A stretch of 64,000 bases of DNA, taken from Tilletiopsis washingtonensis. Taxonomy: Eukaryota; Basidiomycota; Exobasidiomycetes; Entylomatales. The translations under genes were made by a program, and so were the position numbers. Where the stretch lies: contig NW_020312005.1 of assembly GCF_003144115.1 (NCBI RefSeq), positions 244,562 through 308,561 on the forward strand. Reading direction: 5' to 3'. Position 1 is the stretch's first letter; each line of letters starts with the position of its first letter. The notes below the pieces were generated by a model, which was not told where the DNA came from, did no database searches, and saw nothing but the letters and a program-made list of their open reading frames with translations. This document shows, piece by piece, positions 11,275 to 21,858 of the stretch.

Positions 11275-14200
11275 CCGGCCAGATGTTGCTGCCGCACTAC
11301 GACACATTCCGCGCCGGATCCCATGCCTCCGTCTTGCTCCCTTGTCGATACCCCCCTGGCCGCGCCCTGACCCTTCCTTCACCTTGCTTGCGCTCCTGCG
11401 AGATCGTCGCTGTCACGCCGCCTCCTGCACATACACCTAATGCGATCGCCTCAGCTTGCGACGCGGGAGCCGGACTGTGGAAAGTGGGGTTCCTGCGCGC
11501 GCCCAGGCCAGGCCTACACGGCAAGGCGCGACGCTGCGGCAGCTGTCGCTGACGTCGCTAAGCCGGCAGCGGGAAGGCCTGGAGAGATTGGGCCGCGCGC
11601 CTGTCGGAGGGCTCGGTGCTCGCCGACTGGCTTGCAACGTCCTGTGCCGGCCGCCCAGACGGTGCGGCACGGCGAGAGCGGAGCGCAGCCGGCTGAGTGC
11701 GCGCTGGGAGAGAAGACGTCTAGCTCGCGCCGGCCGACGTCGGAGCACGGCGTGCCGCCGCTGACGTTGCCGTCTCCGCGCGCGAGCCGGTGCGGCCAAA
11801 GCGTGGGCCAGAGCAAAGCGAGGATAGGGAGCGCTGCAGCATGCACGATGCAGCGCCCTGCCCCGCGTTGCTGTGGCGTTGCAGGAGCGCAGCCGGGGAG
11901 GCGCGCGAGACCCTCCTGTCTTGGCCCTTACTGCGCCGCTCCCGCCCGGTCGCCGTCGCCGAGAGGCACACGTCCAGATGCCTCCAGACTCGCGGGCATT
12001 CGGATCGGCGAGCAGTGCGGCGCGTGGGAATCGAGTGCGGATCGGCCGCGCACGAGGTGCGACACGCCGAGCAGCTGCGCAGCAGCAGACGGCGGCCGCT
12101 GATGTCTGCGTGCATGGGCCACACATTCAGGTGCGCACTGCTTGTTCGCAGCAGGATGCGTGTGCCAGCTGCGGCTGAGTGCCAAACCCACTGCAGTCCT
12201 GCTGCTCCCGGCGAGGCACAGGTGAGACAGGGTGCTGCGCGGCCTCGTGGACGTGTTTGAGTCGAGTGCCGTGTCACGGCGATGCTCACCTCAGCAGCTC
12301 GCAAATAGCAGCACGCAGCGGGCGGCCCATGCCAAGCGGCCGCGCTGGCAGCATGCATTCTCCGAGAAGGGGCCTCCTTGGAGCCTGCCGAGGCGATCGA
12401 CAGGGTGCAGCTGGCCTGCCTGCGGCGGCGGCAGGAGCGCTGATCTGCACCGGTGCCCACGGAACGTCTCCATGGCAGCTGCCGCTCGCTGGCGGCGCTC
12501 TGGCGATCTTGGCTTGCTGCTACACACCCGGCGGGCGGGCGGATTGGGCCGCGCATGGACGACGACAAGCACGGCGAGGCGAGGCTCGGCTCAGCCCACC
12601 GACAGGCGCAAGCCCGCACGTTCGCCGGGCAGCACCGTGCCCCGTGCGCTCGCCGCACGGGCTGCGTCGATCTGTGCAGTCTGAGTGCCAAGCCGTGCCG
12701 GCGAGGGGGCGCTGGGCCCTCTCATGCGTGTGTGGCCGCACGGGGGCCGCCGATGCTTCTGCCGCGCCGGCAAGCGCAGCGTGCACATTCAGGCGGCGGC
12801 GCGAGAGTGCTTGCAGCCCAGCAGCGCAGCAGGCACGCAGCGCAGCAGCAGAGCGCACACGCAGGAGCGCAGGACAGCTCGCCTCGCCGCCCGGCCTGCC
12901 CGTCTCGACAGAACGCAGGACGCGGAGCGGGGAGCGGGCGCGCGCGGCGGCGTCAGAGCGCAGAGAGCGGCAGCGGGCAGGAGAGAGTTGCAGCGCATCG
13001 GCACGGCGCTCGGGCCGAGGATGTGGGGCTGCGCCCTGCGGCTCGGAAGTTGCGAGGCCAGCGGCAGCTGCAGCGGGCAGCACCTGAGCGCTGCGATGCT
13101 GCTGCTAGTACCGCTGCGCTCCGGATTGCCCCCAGCAACGGCCGCGCGGCAGCAGCAGATCTGCACCTGCAGCTGCATCGGAGGCCGCAGGGTGCTGCAC
13201 TTGCTGCGCCGCCGTGGTGCTGCCGCAGCCGTTCTGCCTGGTGCGAGCGCGGAGCGCTGCATAAGCATCACTCTCGCACGTCCTGTTCTGCGTGAGAGCT
13301 GAGCAGCGTCAGCTGGGTTTGGGTTTGAGCGTTTTCACTCTCTGGCTGACTGACACGCTGCGCATCGCAGCGCTCTCCCTCTCTTGTTCACCCGCACCGG
13401 CGCCGGGCAGCGGCAGCGAGGCGAGGCGGGTCCACTCGGGCGGGCGGCGCATGACAGCTGCAGGCACACGCCGCCTCCCGCGCCTGCATGCTGCATGGAT
13501 GCGCCAAGGGCAGCAGCGCACACGCAAGGGCAAGCGGCGGCCCGCCGTCTGGGTGCGCACGAGGGGCGCTAGAAGACGGGCGACGGGCGTGGGTGCCGCA
13601 GCCGGATGCCGAAGCATGGGAGCAGCGCAAGCGGCAGCATGGCGGAGGCCGGCGCGTCGCCGATCACGATGCGCTCGCCGCGCTCGTCCATCGCACGCGC
13701 GTCTCAGGCGCTCAGCCTCTGACGCGCGCGCGAGCTCCCCGTGCCTCGCTCGCGCTCTCCTGCGCCTGCCGCTCCGACGCAGCGCCCGCCGCCGGGCACC
13801 GCTGGCACACCGCAGCGCGGCTCATGGCATGCATGGTGAGTGTCGCCAGCCACAGCGGGCGCCCTCGGCTCGGCGGCGGAGCATGCGCGCATCGCGGCGC
13901 ACGCACAGGCCACGCGGCCCCGCGGCCAGCGGTCCCGCCGCATGATTTGCAGCGAAGCTCTGCCCGTCAGCATGTTCATGCGCCAGAACACAGATACGCT
14001 CGGCCAGCGGCCACGGCGAGAGCGCGGCGCAGGGCTGCTGGTGCGGGCGCGCACGGCGGGACGTGAGGCCTCGGAGGCCCATCGCAGCGCGCCCTGCCCG
14101 CCCCTGAGCTGCGCTCTTGTGCTCGGATTGAGCGTCGAGCTGCCTGGGAGGCTTCTGTCCATGCCAGAGCGCGAGAAGGGCCTGCGTTCGTCTACTTAAA

Positions 14201-14277
14201 GCGCCCCCGCTGCGGCCCCTCCGAACCGCCCCTCAGCCAACGCTCCCTCCTCGACACTCCTCCCCCCCTCCGCAACC
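11275..14277. other. Gene-poor GC-rich spacer, 3 kb
   Basis: I find no supported gene. Every frame on both strands carries long open stretches, but translations are Arg/Ala/Cys/His-rich mosaics without hydrophobic cores, domains or consistent splice sites. The final 80 bp are pyrimidine-rich and contain a TTAAA at about 14196, probably the promoter and leader of the cysteine-repeat gene. Confidence 0.5.
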
Positions 14278-15853
14278 ATGCGCTTCTTCCCCATCTTCCT
14301 TGCTGCCCTGCCCCTCGTGGCCCCCTTCGTCGCCGCCGCACCCTCGGGCGCCGGCCTCGCGGCCCGCACCGGCTCCAAGTACTGCACCAAGTCGGAGCAC
14401 TGCGGCGACACGTCCAAGTACTTCTGCAACCACAAGTCATGCGACTCGAAGAAGTGGGAAGGCGCATCGTGCTACAAGCACAACGGGGTACGTTCCGACC
14501 GTGCCGCCTCCCTGGTCCTGAGCTCACCCCCGCCCTGCGCAGTGCGTGTCGAACGTGTGCGAGCACGGCAAGTGCGGCGCCACCAAGCCGCAGCACGACG
14601 GCGCCGAGTGCTCGGCCTCGACGCAGTGCGAGAGCGGCAACTGCATGTACAGCAAGTGTGCGCCCAAGGTCGACGACTGGGGCCACTGCTACAAGGACGT
14701 CTCGTGCAAGAGCGGCAAGTGCACCGACGGCAAGTGCGCCTCGTCGACGCCGACGCCGGCGCCCGAGCACCTCGAGGACGGCTCGCACTGCTCGACGAGC
14801 GCCTCGTGCAAGAGCGGCAACTGCGAGCACTCCAAGTGCAGCCCGAAGAAGCACGAGGGCTCGTGCTACAAGGTCAGTGCGGCCGCCCGGGCGGGAAGCA
14901 GGGCAGGCGCGAGCCGCCGCTTTCTGCTGCCGTGCGCGTCTCGTTGGATCACCATCGCTGACACGCTCGCTCACCCCTCCAGGCGGCCAACTGCGTGAGC
15001 GGCGGTGAGTGTTCTGGGCTGTAGAGAGCACAGCTCAGGCGCTGACTCGCCTCCTCCCCCTCGCAGAGTGCAAGGACGGCTGGTGCACGCCCCCGGCCGG
15101 CTCGCAGCCCGACGGCTCGCACTGCTCGACGAGCGCCGTCTGCTCGTCGGGCAACTGCCAGCACAGCAAGTGCACGCCCAAGGGCCCCGAGCACGCCTAC
15201 TGCTACAAGGTGCGTTGAGCATGCCGGAGGAGGGGCGTGCAGCACGCGGAGACTGCTCGCCTCGACGCGTCTCGCGCCGCGCGTCCGGCTGCCGAGCATC
15301 GCCGCTGACACCTGCCGCTTCCCTGCAGGACGTCAACTGCCAGAGCGGCAAGTGCGAGCACGGCGCATGCACGGCGCCCGTGACCCCGACGCCCGGCTGC
15401 AGCAAGGACGCGGACTGCAAGAGCACGGAGCAGTGCAAGGACCACGTGTGCGTGCCCAAGGAGACGACGCCGACGACGTGCACCAAGGACGCCCAGTGTG
15501 ACACGCTCAAGGGCGAGAAGTGCGTCGAGGGCAAGTGCCAGGCGCCGACGACGACACCGACGACGTGCAGCAAAGACTCGGACTGCAACACGCTCAAGTT
15601 CGAGACGTGCAAGAGCGGCACCTGCCAGGCGCCGACCCTCCCGCTGCCGCAGACGTGCTCGACGACGGCCGACTGCACCAAGGTCTCGGGCTCGACGTGC
15701 GACAAGGGCGTGTGCGTGCCGCCCTCGCCCCTGCCGCAGACGTGCTCGACGACGGCCGACTGCACCAAGGTCTCGGGCTCGACGTGCGACAAGGGAGTGT
15801 GCGTGCCGCCGCTGTCCCTCCCGTCCTTCCCGTGCACCAGTGGCTGCGCGTAG
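14278..15853 (+). CDS. Secreted cysteine-rich repeat protein
   Basis: Unrecognised secreted protein. Exons 14278-14487, 14543-14872, 14983-15004, 15067-15209 and 15329-15853; 409 aa. Residues 1-21 form a signal peptide ending AAA before PSGAG. I count 54 cysteines in the whole protein. The first half has units with spacing C-x5-C-x4-C-x4-C (for example the SHCSTSASCKSGNCEHSKC unit); the second half mostly C-x5-C-x7-C-x4-C, separated by Pro/Thr linkers. Several exon ends fall at the same place in a unit, after CYK, which suggests growth by exon duplication. The last two units are almost identical in DNA. No transmembrane segment or GPI signal is evident. The pattern resembles disulfide-rich EB-like or dickkopf-like modules only loosely. 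A wall-bound or apoplastic role, possibly effector-like, is inference. Confidence 0.85.
15644..15810 (+). repeat. 87-bp tandem duplication inside the cysteine-repeat gene
   Basis: Two direct copies, 15644-15730 and 15731-15810, encode a 29-residue unit. Over the first 80 bases I see a single difference, a synonymous C/A, so the duplication is recent or is kept uniform by conversion. Confidence 0.9.
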
Positions 15854-16592
15854 TGTCTCTCTCCTCGACCGGCGGCGCGCTGCGGTTCGCCAGCAGCAGA
15901 TCCGCCTTGGTGTGGCCACTCTACTATGCCGTCTTAGTTTACGCGGGTGCCCTTCTGGCGCGATGCTTTTCCTCGCCACCCGCTCTCTTTACCCTGTTCC
16001 CCTCGCACATGCCTGGCCGTCTGCCGCTGCAAAGCGAGCTTCGTGTCTTCGAATGTCATGCTTTGACCTTTCCCTCGCGCGGACCAGCGAGCTGATGTGC
16101 CGCACAGACGAGCACATCACCCTGCGACGACCGCCCGAGACGGCGAGCGAACTGCACTGCCTCGCCGCTGCGGCGGAGGTCGCGACGCAGCGCCCGCGGC
16201 GGGAGGCGGCGCGGGCCGGCAGCCGTGCGCTCGACGGCCGCACCAGTCGCCCGATCGCTCCAGCGTCCGTCGCCGTGCAGCATGCGCGTCCGTCTCACGA
16301 TGCGCGAGATGTGCAGCCCGGCGTGCGTCTCCGGCCGAGGTGACGGCAGGGCCGAGAGGTGGTGCGGCTCTCCGCCGCCCCCTGGCGCTGGGCGGCGCCG
16401 GAGCGTGGGAACAGCCGCCCCTCCTTGTGCCGCAGGCGCCGCGGCGGGCCGATCACGTGCCGCGGGCCTTCGAGCGCGCGACTCCGCCACGCGCCCCTCT
16501 TGCGCGCCGAGCCGCACCGCCGCCGCCGCCGCCTGGCCCATGCCGCCTGCGCGCGCCTCCTTCCGACCCTCACCCCCAAAAGACCTCGCAAC
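15854..16592. other. Intergenic, upstream of eL42
   Basis: No gene is supported. It should contain the 3' end of the cysteine-repeat gene and the promoter of the ribosomal protein gene, whose start codon follows a short C/A-rich leader. Confidence 0.5.
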
Positions 16593-17684
16593 ATGGTAAG
16601 CGTGCTGCCGCTGCCGGCCCGCGCACCGGGCGCTGACACGTGTGCGTGACAGGTCAACGTTCCCAAGAGCCGGCGCACGTACTGCAAGGGCAAGCCGTGC
16701 CGGAAGCACACGCCGCACAAGGTGACGCAGTACAAGACGGGCAAGGCGTCGCTGTACGCCCAGGGCAAGCGTCGCTACGACGCCAAGCAGAAGGGTTACG
16801 GTGGTCAGACGAAGCCCGTGTTCCACAAGAAGGCCAAGAGTGAGTGGCGCGCAGGCAGGCGGCGGGTGGGGCGGCGGCGAGCGGCGAAAGTGGGCGGGAG
16901 TGGGAGGAGCGAGTTGAGAGGAGCGGTTGCGGGATGATGGGTACGGCAGGGGTCTACCTGCTGCGCGACGCGGACGCTCGAGTGCGGAGTGTGGCACTTC
17001 CCGCTGGTGCGCAGCGCAGAGGAAGCCTGGGCCTGCAAGCGGCGCCTCCCTCTGGCGTTCGTGCTGGACGGCGCAGTCGGCGGCCAGAGCAGACGAGGGC
17101 CCTGCTTGCGGTCCGAGTGCGAGGCTTGCGTGCTCTGCAGGTGCGCACAAGACGTCGACGAGCTTGGCGAGGGCCAGGCAGTGGGATCTGCGCGGCCCGT
17201 TCGAGAGGCAGCATACTCTGGCTGTCAACGGGCCGGCGCGTGTCGAGGCTAGGCTTGGAGGGCTTCGCTGCGTGCGATGTGTCGGGACTGGTCCGCACGC
17301 AGCGACTGGCATCGCCGTTGCCAGTGCTGCACATGGACCAGGACTGCGGGCGATCCGTCGGAGCAGAACTGGCGGTACTGCTGCGACACGGATGGGGCAG
17401 ACGAGCAGCTCGGGCGCTGCAGCAGTCCGCCGTGCGGCTGCCAGATCTGCAGCTCTGCATCGTCGAGCATGCCGCTCACACCGCTCTCCCACCAGCGACC
17501 AAGAAGGTCGTCCTGCGCCTCGAGTGCACCGCGTGCAAGTACCGCTCGCACATGGCCCTGAAGCGCTGCAAGCAGTGAGTAGCACAGGCCGTGCCGCCGC
17601 GGCGCGCCTCTCTGACCCTCCCCGCCCCGCAGCTTCGAGCTTGGTGGTGACAAGAAGACGAAGGGCGCCGCGCTCGTCTTCTAA
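16593..17684 (+). CDS. RPL42: 60S ribosomal protein eL42 (L44/L36a family)
   Basis: Component of the large ribosomal subunit near the tRNA E site. Exons 16593-16595 (the ATG alone), 16653-16839, 17496-17574 and 17633-17684; 106 aa, exactly the usual length. The sequence follows yeast Rpl42 closely: [16 protein letters not shown] at the start, [15 protein letters not shown] in the middle, [13 protein letters not shown] near the end. The zinc-ribbon cysteines are Cys12, Cys17, and the C-x2-C pair in LECTACK. Residue 56 is Pro, the form associated with cycloheximide sensitivity; Gln at this place gives resistance in other yeasts. An intron directly after the ATG is common in fungal ribosomal protein genes. 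The second intron is 656 nt, about ten times its neighbours. Confidence 0.97.
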
Positions 17685-18670
17685 GCGCGCATGCGCTGTG
17701 GCGCTGCAGCCTCTCCCGGCTGCCTCGCACATGTATCATCATGATCGAACCATGCTCGTTTCACATCCAGAGTGGCGAGGGCGTGCAGGAGGGCAGCGTG
17801 GCGCATTGAGGTGCATGCGACGAACGAGAGGGAGCGGGCACGGGAGCCAGTCGCAGAGTCGGTGCATGGTGCCTGCACCTGGCCGAGCGCCCGTCGCGGT
17901 CACCCCGTGAGCTTCGACGGTACTGGGTGCTGCGCCGCACCTCGGGCAGAACAGTGCGCTGCGTTGCTGTCGAGGCGGGCCCCGTACGCCATTGAAGTCA
18001 TGCTGTGGCGCTGTGCGTCCCCTGCCGACGCTGAGCGGACGCTTCAGCTGGCTGGCGCCCTGCCTGATGTCCTACGGGCACAGACAAGGCTGGCTGCAGC
18101 GTCTCATCGCAGCTCGCGGCGAGAGCCATGCTCTGTCGATAGGCAGAACATGCTGCCAGGCCCGGCGCCCGGTGACACCAGCAGGAGACTGCATGTGCGG
18201 ACAGGGGGATGCCGGGTGAAGCTGCTGTGGAGGCCTTGCGGGCGCCGCTGCGCCCACGCGGGGCGCAGTCGACGGCGGCAGCCAGAGACAGGAGGCAGCC
18301 GCGGCCGGAGGGGAAGCGCTGCCTGAGCGGCTGCAGCTGAGCAGCTGTTGCCGCCTCGCCGACGTCGACCGTGCCGTGCCGCTGCTGTGTGCTTTAGCGC
18401 GGCCAAGGCGGCGCCGCGGCACCGCAGCCGGCAGCACGCGGGCTCTGCTGCGACGGCACGGCGGCGCGGCAGGGCAGCGCTCCTCTCTCGCGTGCGGCTG
18501 CAGTAAGAGTGCAGCACCGCCTTGCCCTTCGCCTTCTCGAACAGCGCCGCCGCCGCCGCCGCCGCGTGATGCTGCCGCATGGGCAGCGCGGCGCTCAGGC
18601 ACCTCATTCTTATTCGACGTGGGTGACAGCTGCATCTTGCCTCCGCTCCACTCCCCCACCACTCGCAACC
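17685..18670. other. Intergenic spacer
   Basis: No supported gene. The frames that stay open are Arg/Ala-rich without domains. The last 70 bases before 18671 are C-rich and look like a leader. Confidence 0.5.
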
Positions 18671-19773
18671 ATGGGCGTGTCCAGGTGCGCCGCGCCGCAC
18701 CCATCCACGCCGCACAGGCACTGACCCCTCGCCGCCGCTGCCGCAGAGCGTGCCACTTCGGCCTGCTGGCCGTGTCGCTGGCGCTCAGCTGCGTCGGCCT
18801 CGTGCTCGTCGTGCTGCTGGCCGAGGAGATGTCGTACCTCTTCTGCATCCTCGGCGCCGCCATGACGCTTCTCGCCTTCGTCCTCGTCCTCGCGCTGCTG
18901 TGGCCGCCCGTGTGCGGGCGCTCGCGCAGCACCTCGGTGCGCAAGTGGTGGGCCGGCAGCAGCGCCGGGCAGCCGCGGTACCCGCACGGCGCCTCCGACG
19001 TCGAGCTGCTGCCCTCCAAGGGCCGCAGCTCGCGGCCCGCTCCGGCGCTCGGCTACGTGCGTGCCGCCACGGTGCTGCTGCCGTGCATCACGCTCGCCGC
19101 ACTCGGCGTGCTCCTCACGCGCGCCCTGCGCCTCGACTACCGCCGCGAGGCCGTCGTGCCGGGCGCGGACCCCGATTACGAGTGGTCGCGTGAGTGCATC
19201 TGCTCTGACGAGGTGTTGGAGCCCTGGCTGACTGCTCCTGCAGTCGACACGCTCGGCCTGCGCGGCCTGCGCCGCTGGCACAGCCTGGCGCTGGGCCTCT
19301 CCGTCGTGACGTGGCTCAACGCCGCCGCCTGTCTGCTGGCGGCCGTGGCGTGCGTCGCGACGGTGCTGCTGGAGAAGCGCGCCCAGCGGCGCACCGACAC
19401 GCAGCGCTTCCTCAAGGCGACGTCCATCGCCGGCGCCTCGAGCACCGAGCGCGAGGCGCCGGCGCCGTACCGCGATGCGCCGCCGTCGCCGCTGCTGCCG
19501 CCCCCGTCCTCGTCGGACCACGGCAGCCGGCACACCGGCACGCCGGCGCCGCGCCGCTCGCTGCTGGCGCCGCGCGAGAGCGACGAGGAGCGCACGACGA
19601 CCGACGACGACCTCGTCAGCGCGCGCTCGCACGCCTCCAAGTCGCCTGACCACGACGACGCCGCGCCCGCCGGCCTGGCGCACCCGCTGCAGCAGCACGA
19701 CGACGACGAGGTGTATGCGGCGCGGCCGCACTCGCCCACGCTGGCCAATGCGGCGCCGGGCCAGGCCTTCTGA
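18671..19773 (+). CDS. Four-span membrane protein with acidic/Ser tail
   Basis: Unrecognised membrane protein. Exons 18671-18684, 18747-19189 and 19244-19773; 328 aa. Four hydrophobic segments are clear: two close together at about residues 8-60, one at about 118-142 and one at about 170-200, giving a tetraspan (MARVEL- or Sur7-like) layout. No family motif is visible to me. After the last segment comes KRAQRRTDTQRF and then about 120 residues rich in Pro, Ser, Asp and His. The second intron (19190-19243, 54 nt) is a multiple of three without a stop, so retention would insert 18 residues. I call it an intron because it has GTGAGT, CTGAC and TGCAG in the right places. Confidence 0.72.
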
Positions 19774-20167
19774 ACGACGCTTCCCTTTACGATGTACGGC
19801 CGCCGCCAGGACGCGCAGGCCCGAATGTTACCCCATCACTTGACGCGCGTGTGTAGTGTGAGCGTCGGGTGCAGCACCGATCTGGCGCACATGACATGTG
19901 GCATGTGCTCGCCAGCTGCCGTACGCTTCGCTTGCGCTTGTCGTGTGAGCTGTCGTGGAGCAGGCACGGGCGGGCGGGCCGGTGCCGGCGCGGCGCAGGC
20001 GCAGCGGCAGCGCATGCTGTGCCACGTCGCGCCACGGCGGCGGCAGAGCGCGGCACGCGGACGGCGCATGCGGCGGCGGCGGCCGGCGCTCGTGCTCGGC
20101 ACTCTTACTCTCTTTCCACCTTCCTGCCTCCAGCCTCGCCCCCGTCCCGCACCGCACCTGCCGCGCC
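19774..20167. other. Short intergenic spacer
   Basis: Nothing supported. The stretch just before 20168 is pyrimidine-rich and probably forms the leader of the J protein gene. Confidence 0.5.
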
Positions 20168-21751
20168 ATGTCCGAGGAAGACGCCCTTGCGGCGCTCAAG
20201 CTGGCGCGCAAGCACGCCGACGCCGGCAACCACGTCGCCGCGCTCAAGTGGGCACGCAAGTCGCTCGCCATCAACGCCACGCCCGACGCGCGCTTCCTCG
20301 TCGAGAAGCTCGAGAGCGGCGCCGGCGCCGCAGCGGCGGGCCCGTCGGGTAGCAGCACCAGCAGCGCAGCGGCACCCGGCGGTGAGGGCCTGCGCAGCCG
20401 GGCGCCCGCCGCCGCCGCCGCCGCCGGCAGCTCACCGGCGCCGTCGGCGCGCGCGCCGCCCGAGAAGCAAAAGGCGCGCGAGTGGACGCCGGAGCAGGCG
20501 GCCGTCGTGAAGCGGGTGAATGCGGCGGGGCGTGCGCACGACTACTACGGCGTGCTCGGCCTCAAGAAGGAGGACTCGCCCGACGAGAGCGCCGTGAAGA
20601 AGGGCTACCGCAAGGTGAGGCGTGGGCGCGCTGGCGGCGCGCGGTGCGGCGGCTGACGAGCGGCGACGTGCGACAGCTGGCGCTGCAGCTGCATCCAGAT
20701 AAGAACGGCGCACCGGGAGCCGACGAGGCGTTCAAGAGTGAGTGTGCCGGCATCGAGTGGCAGGTCGGGCAGAGGGGCGCGACGTGGACGCTCTGGCGAG
20801 CACGCACAGCACCGCACCGGCCGTGCCCTCGTCGGCATGCGCCTGACGCTGCCTCGCAGTCGTCTCCAAGGCCTTCACCATCCTCTCCGACGGCGACAAG
20901 CGCGCCATCTACGACCGGCAGGGCGGCGACCCCGATGCGCGGCAGACGATGGGCGCTGGGCCGGCGTTCCGCGGCGGGCAGCACTTCCGCACGCACGGCG
21001 GCATGAACGGCGAGATCGACCCGCAGGACCTCTTCAACATGTTCTTTGGCGGCGGCATGGGGCCGGGTGAGTGGGCGTGGCGCGGCGTGCATGCCAACTG
21101 CCGCTCACGCTCGGCACACAGGCTTCGGCGGCGGCGGCACGACGTTCTCCTTCGGCGGGCCGGGCGGCGCACGAGTGTACACGGCCGGCGGCGGACAGCG
21201 GCGAGCAGGTGCCGGCGGCGCACGCGGGCCGCAGGCGGCCGACTCGTCGCCGCTGCTGCAGCTGCTGCCGCTGCTGATCCTCGGCCTCTTCTCGCTCATC
21301 TCCTACCTGCCCTCGCTGCTCGCCACGCCCGACCCGTCCTTCACCTGGGCGCCGTCGGGCGCACACACGGCGCAGCGCTTCACGCCGCGCCACGGCGTCA
21401 GCTACCACGTGAGCCCGGTGCAGTGGGAGAAGCACCCGTTCGTCGAGCAGTACAAGGCCGGCTCGCACGGCGCGCTCAAGAGCTTCGAGGAGCGCGTCGA
21501 GAATGGCTACAAGAACCAGCTGTATGCGTCGTGCGAGCGCAGCCGCGAGCACCAGCAGCGGCGCATCCTCAACACGCGCGGCTTCCTGGGCATCGGCGTG
21601 AGTGTGCCGGCGCGGCTGGGTGGCGAGGGCAGAGCTGATGCGCATGCGCCTGCAGGGCCAGCCGGAGCTGGAGAAGAAGATCAGGGCAGAGCGCTACGAG
21701 GCTTGCGAGCGCCTCGAGGACTTCGGCATCTACTTCAACATTCGCGTCTGA
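20168..21751 (+). CDS. ER-membrane J protein (Hlj1/DNAJB12-like)
   Basis: Hsp70 co-chaperone anchored in the ER membrane, J domain facing the cytosol. Exons 20168-20614, 20677-20737, 20860-21066, 21122-21597, 21656-21751; 428 aa. The N-terminus (EDALAALKLARKHADAGNH) resembles the helical hairpin of DNAJB12/B14. An Ala/Ser-rich linker follows, then the J domain at residues 125 to about 187, with HPD at 155-157, completed by the first splice. A Gly/Phe-rich part leads to one membrane segment at about 283-303 and then a DUF1977-like C-terminal domain ending GIYFNIRV. The yeast homologue Hlj1 is much shorter; the DNAJB12 layout fits better. The role, inferred from the family, is ER-associated degradation and tail-anchored or polytopic protein quality control. 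The gene converges on HIS2, with 107 bp between the stops. Confidence 0.93.
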
Positions 21752-21858
21752 GCTCACTCGCTTTTCCTGCTCGCGCCGCGTCTCACATCTGTACGACTCA
21801 GGGTCTCGTGCTGCACAACCATCTAGACATGCGCGTTCAGCTGCTTTTGGCATCGGTC

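Noticed and set aside
11720-12691. 323-codon minus-strand frame in the spacer
   Set aside because: Composition is Cys/Arg/His-rich mosaic, no hydrophobic core, no promoter-like leader, no family.
12179-13087. 302-codon plus-strand frame
   Set aside because: Same mosaic composition; several other frames are equally long in the same place.
16926-16934. Possible C box (GATGATGG) in the long eL42 intron
   Set aside because: Does not match RUGAUGA and I found no partnered D box nearby.
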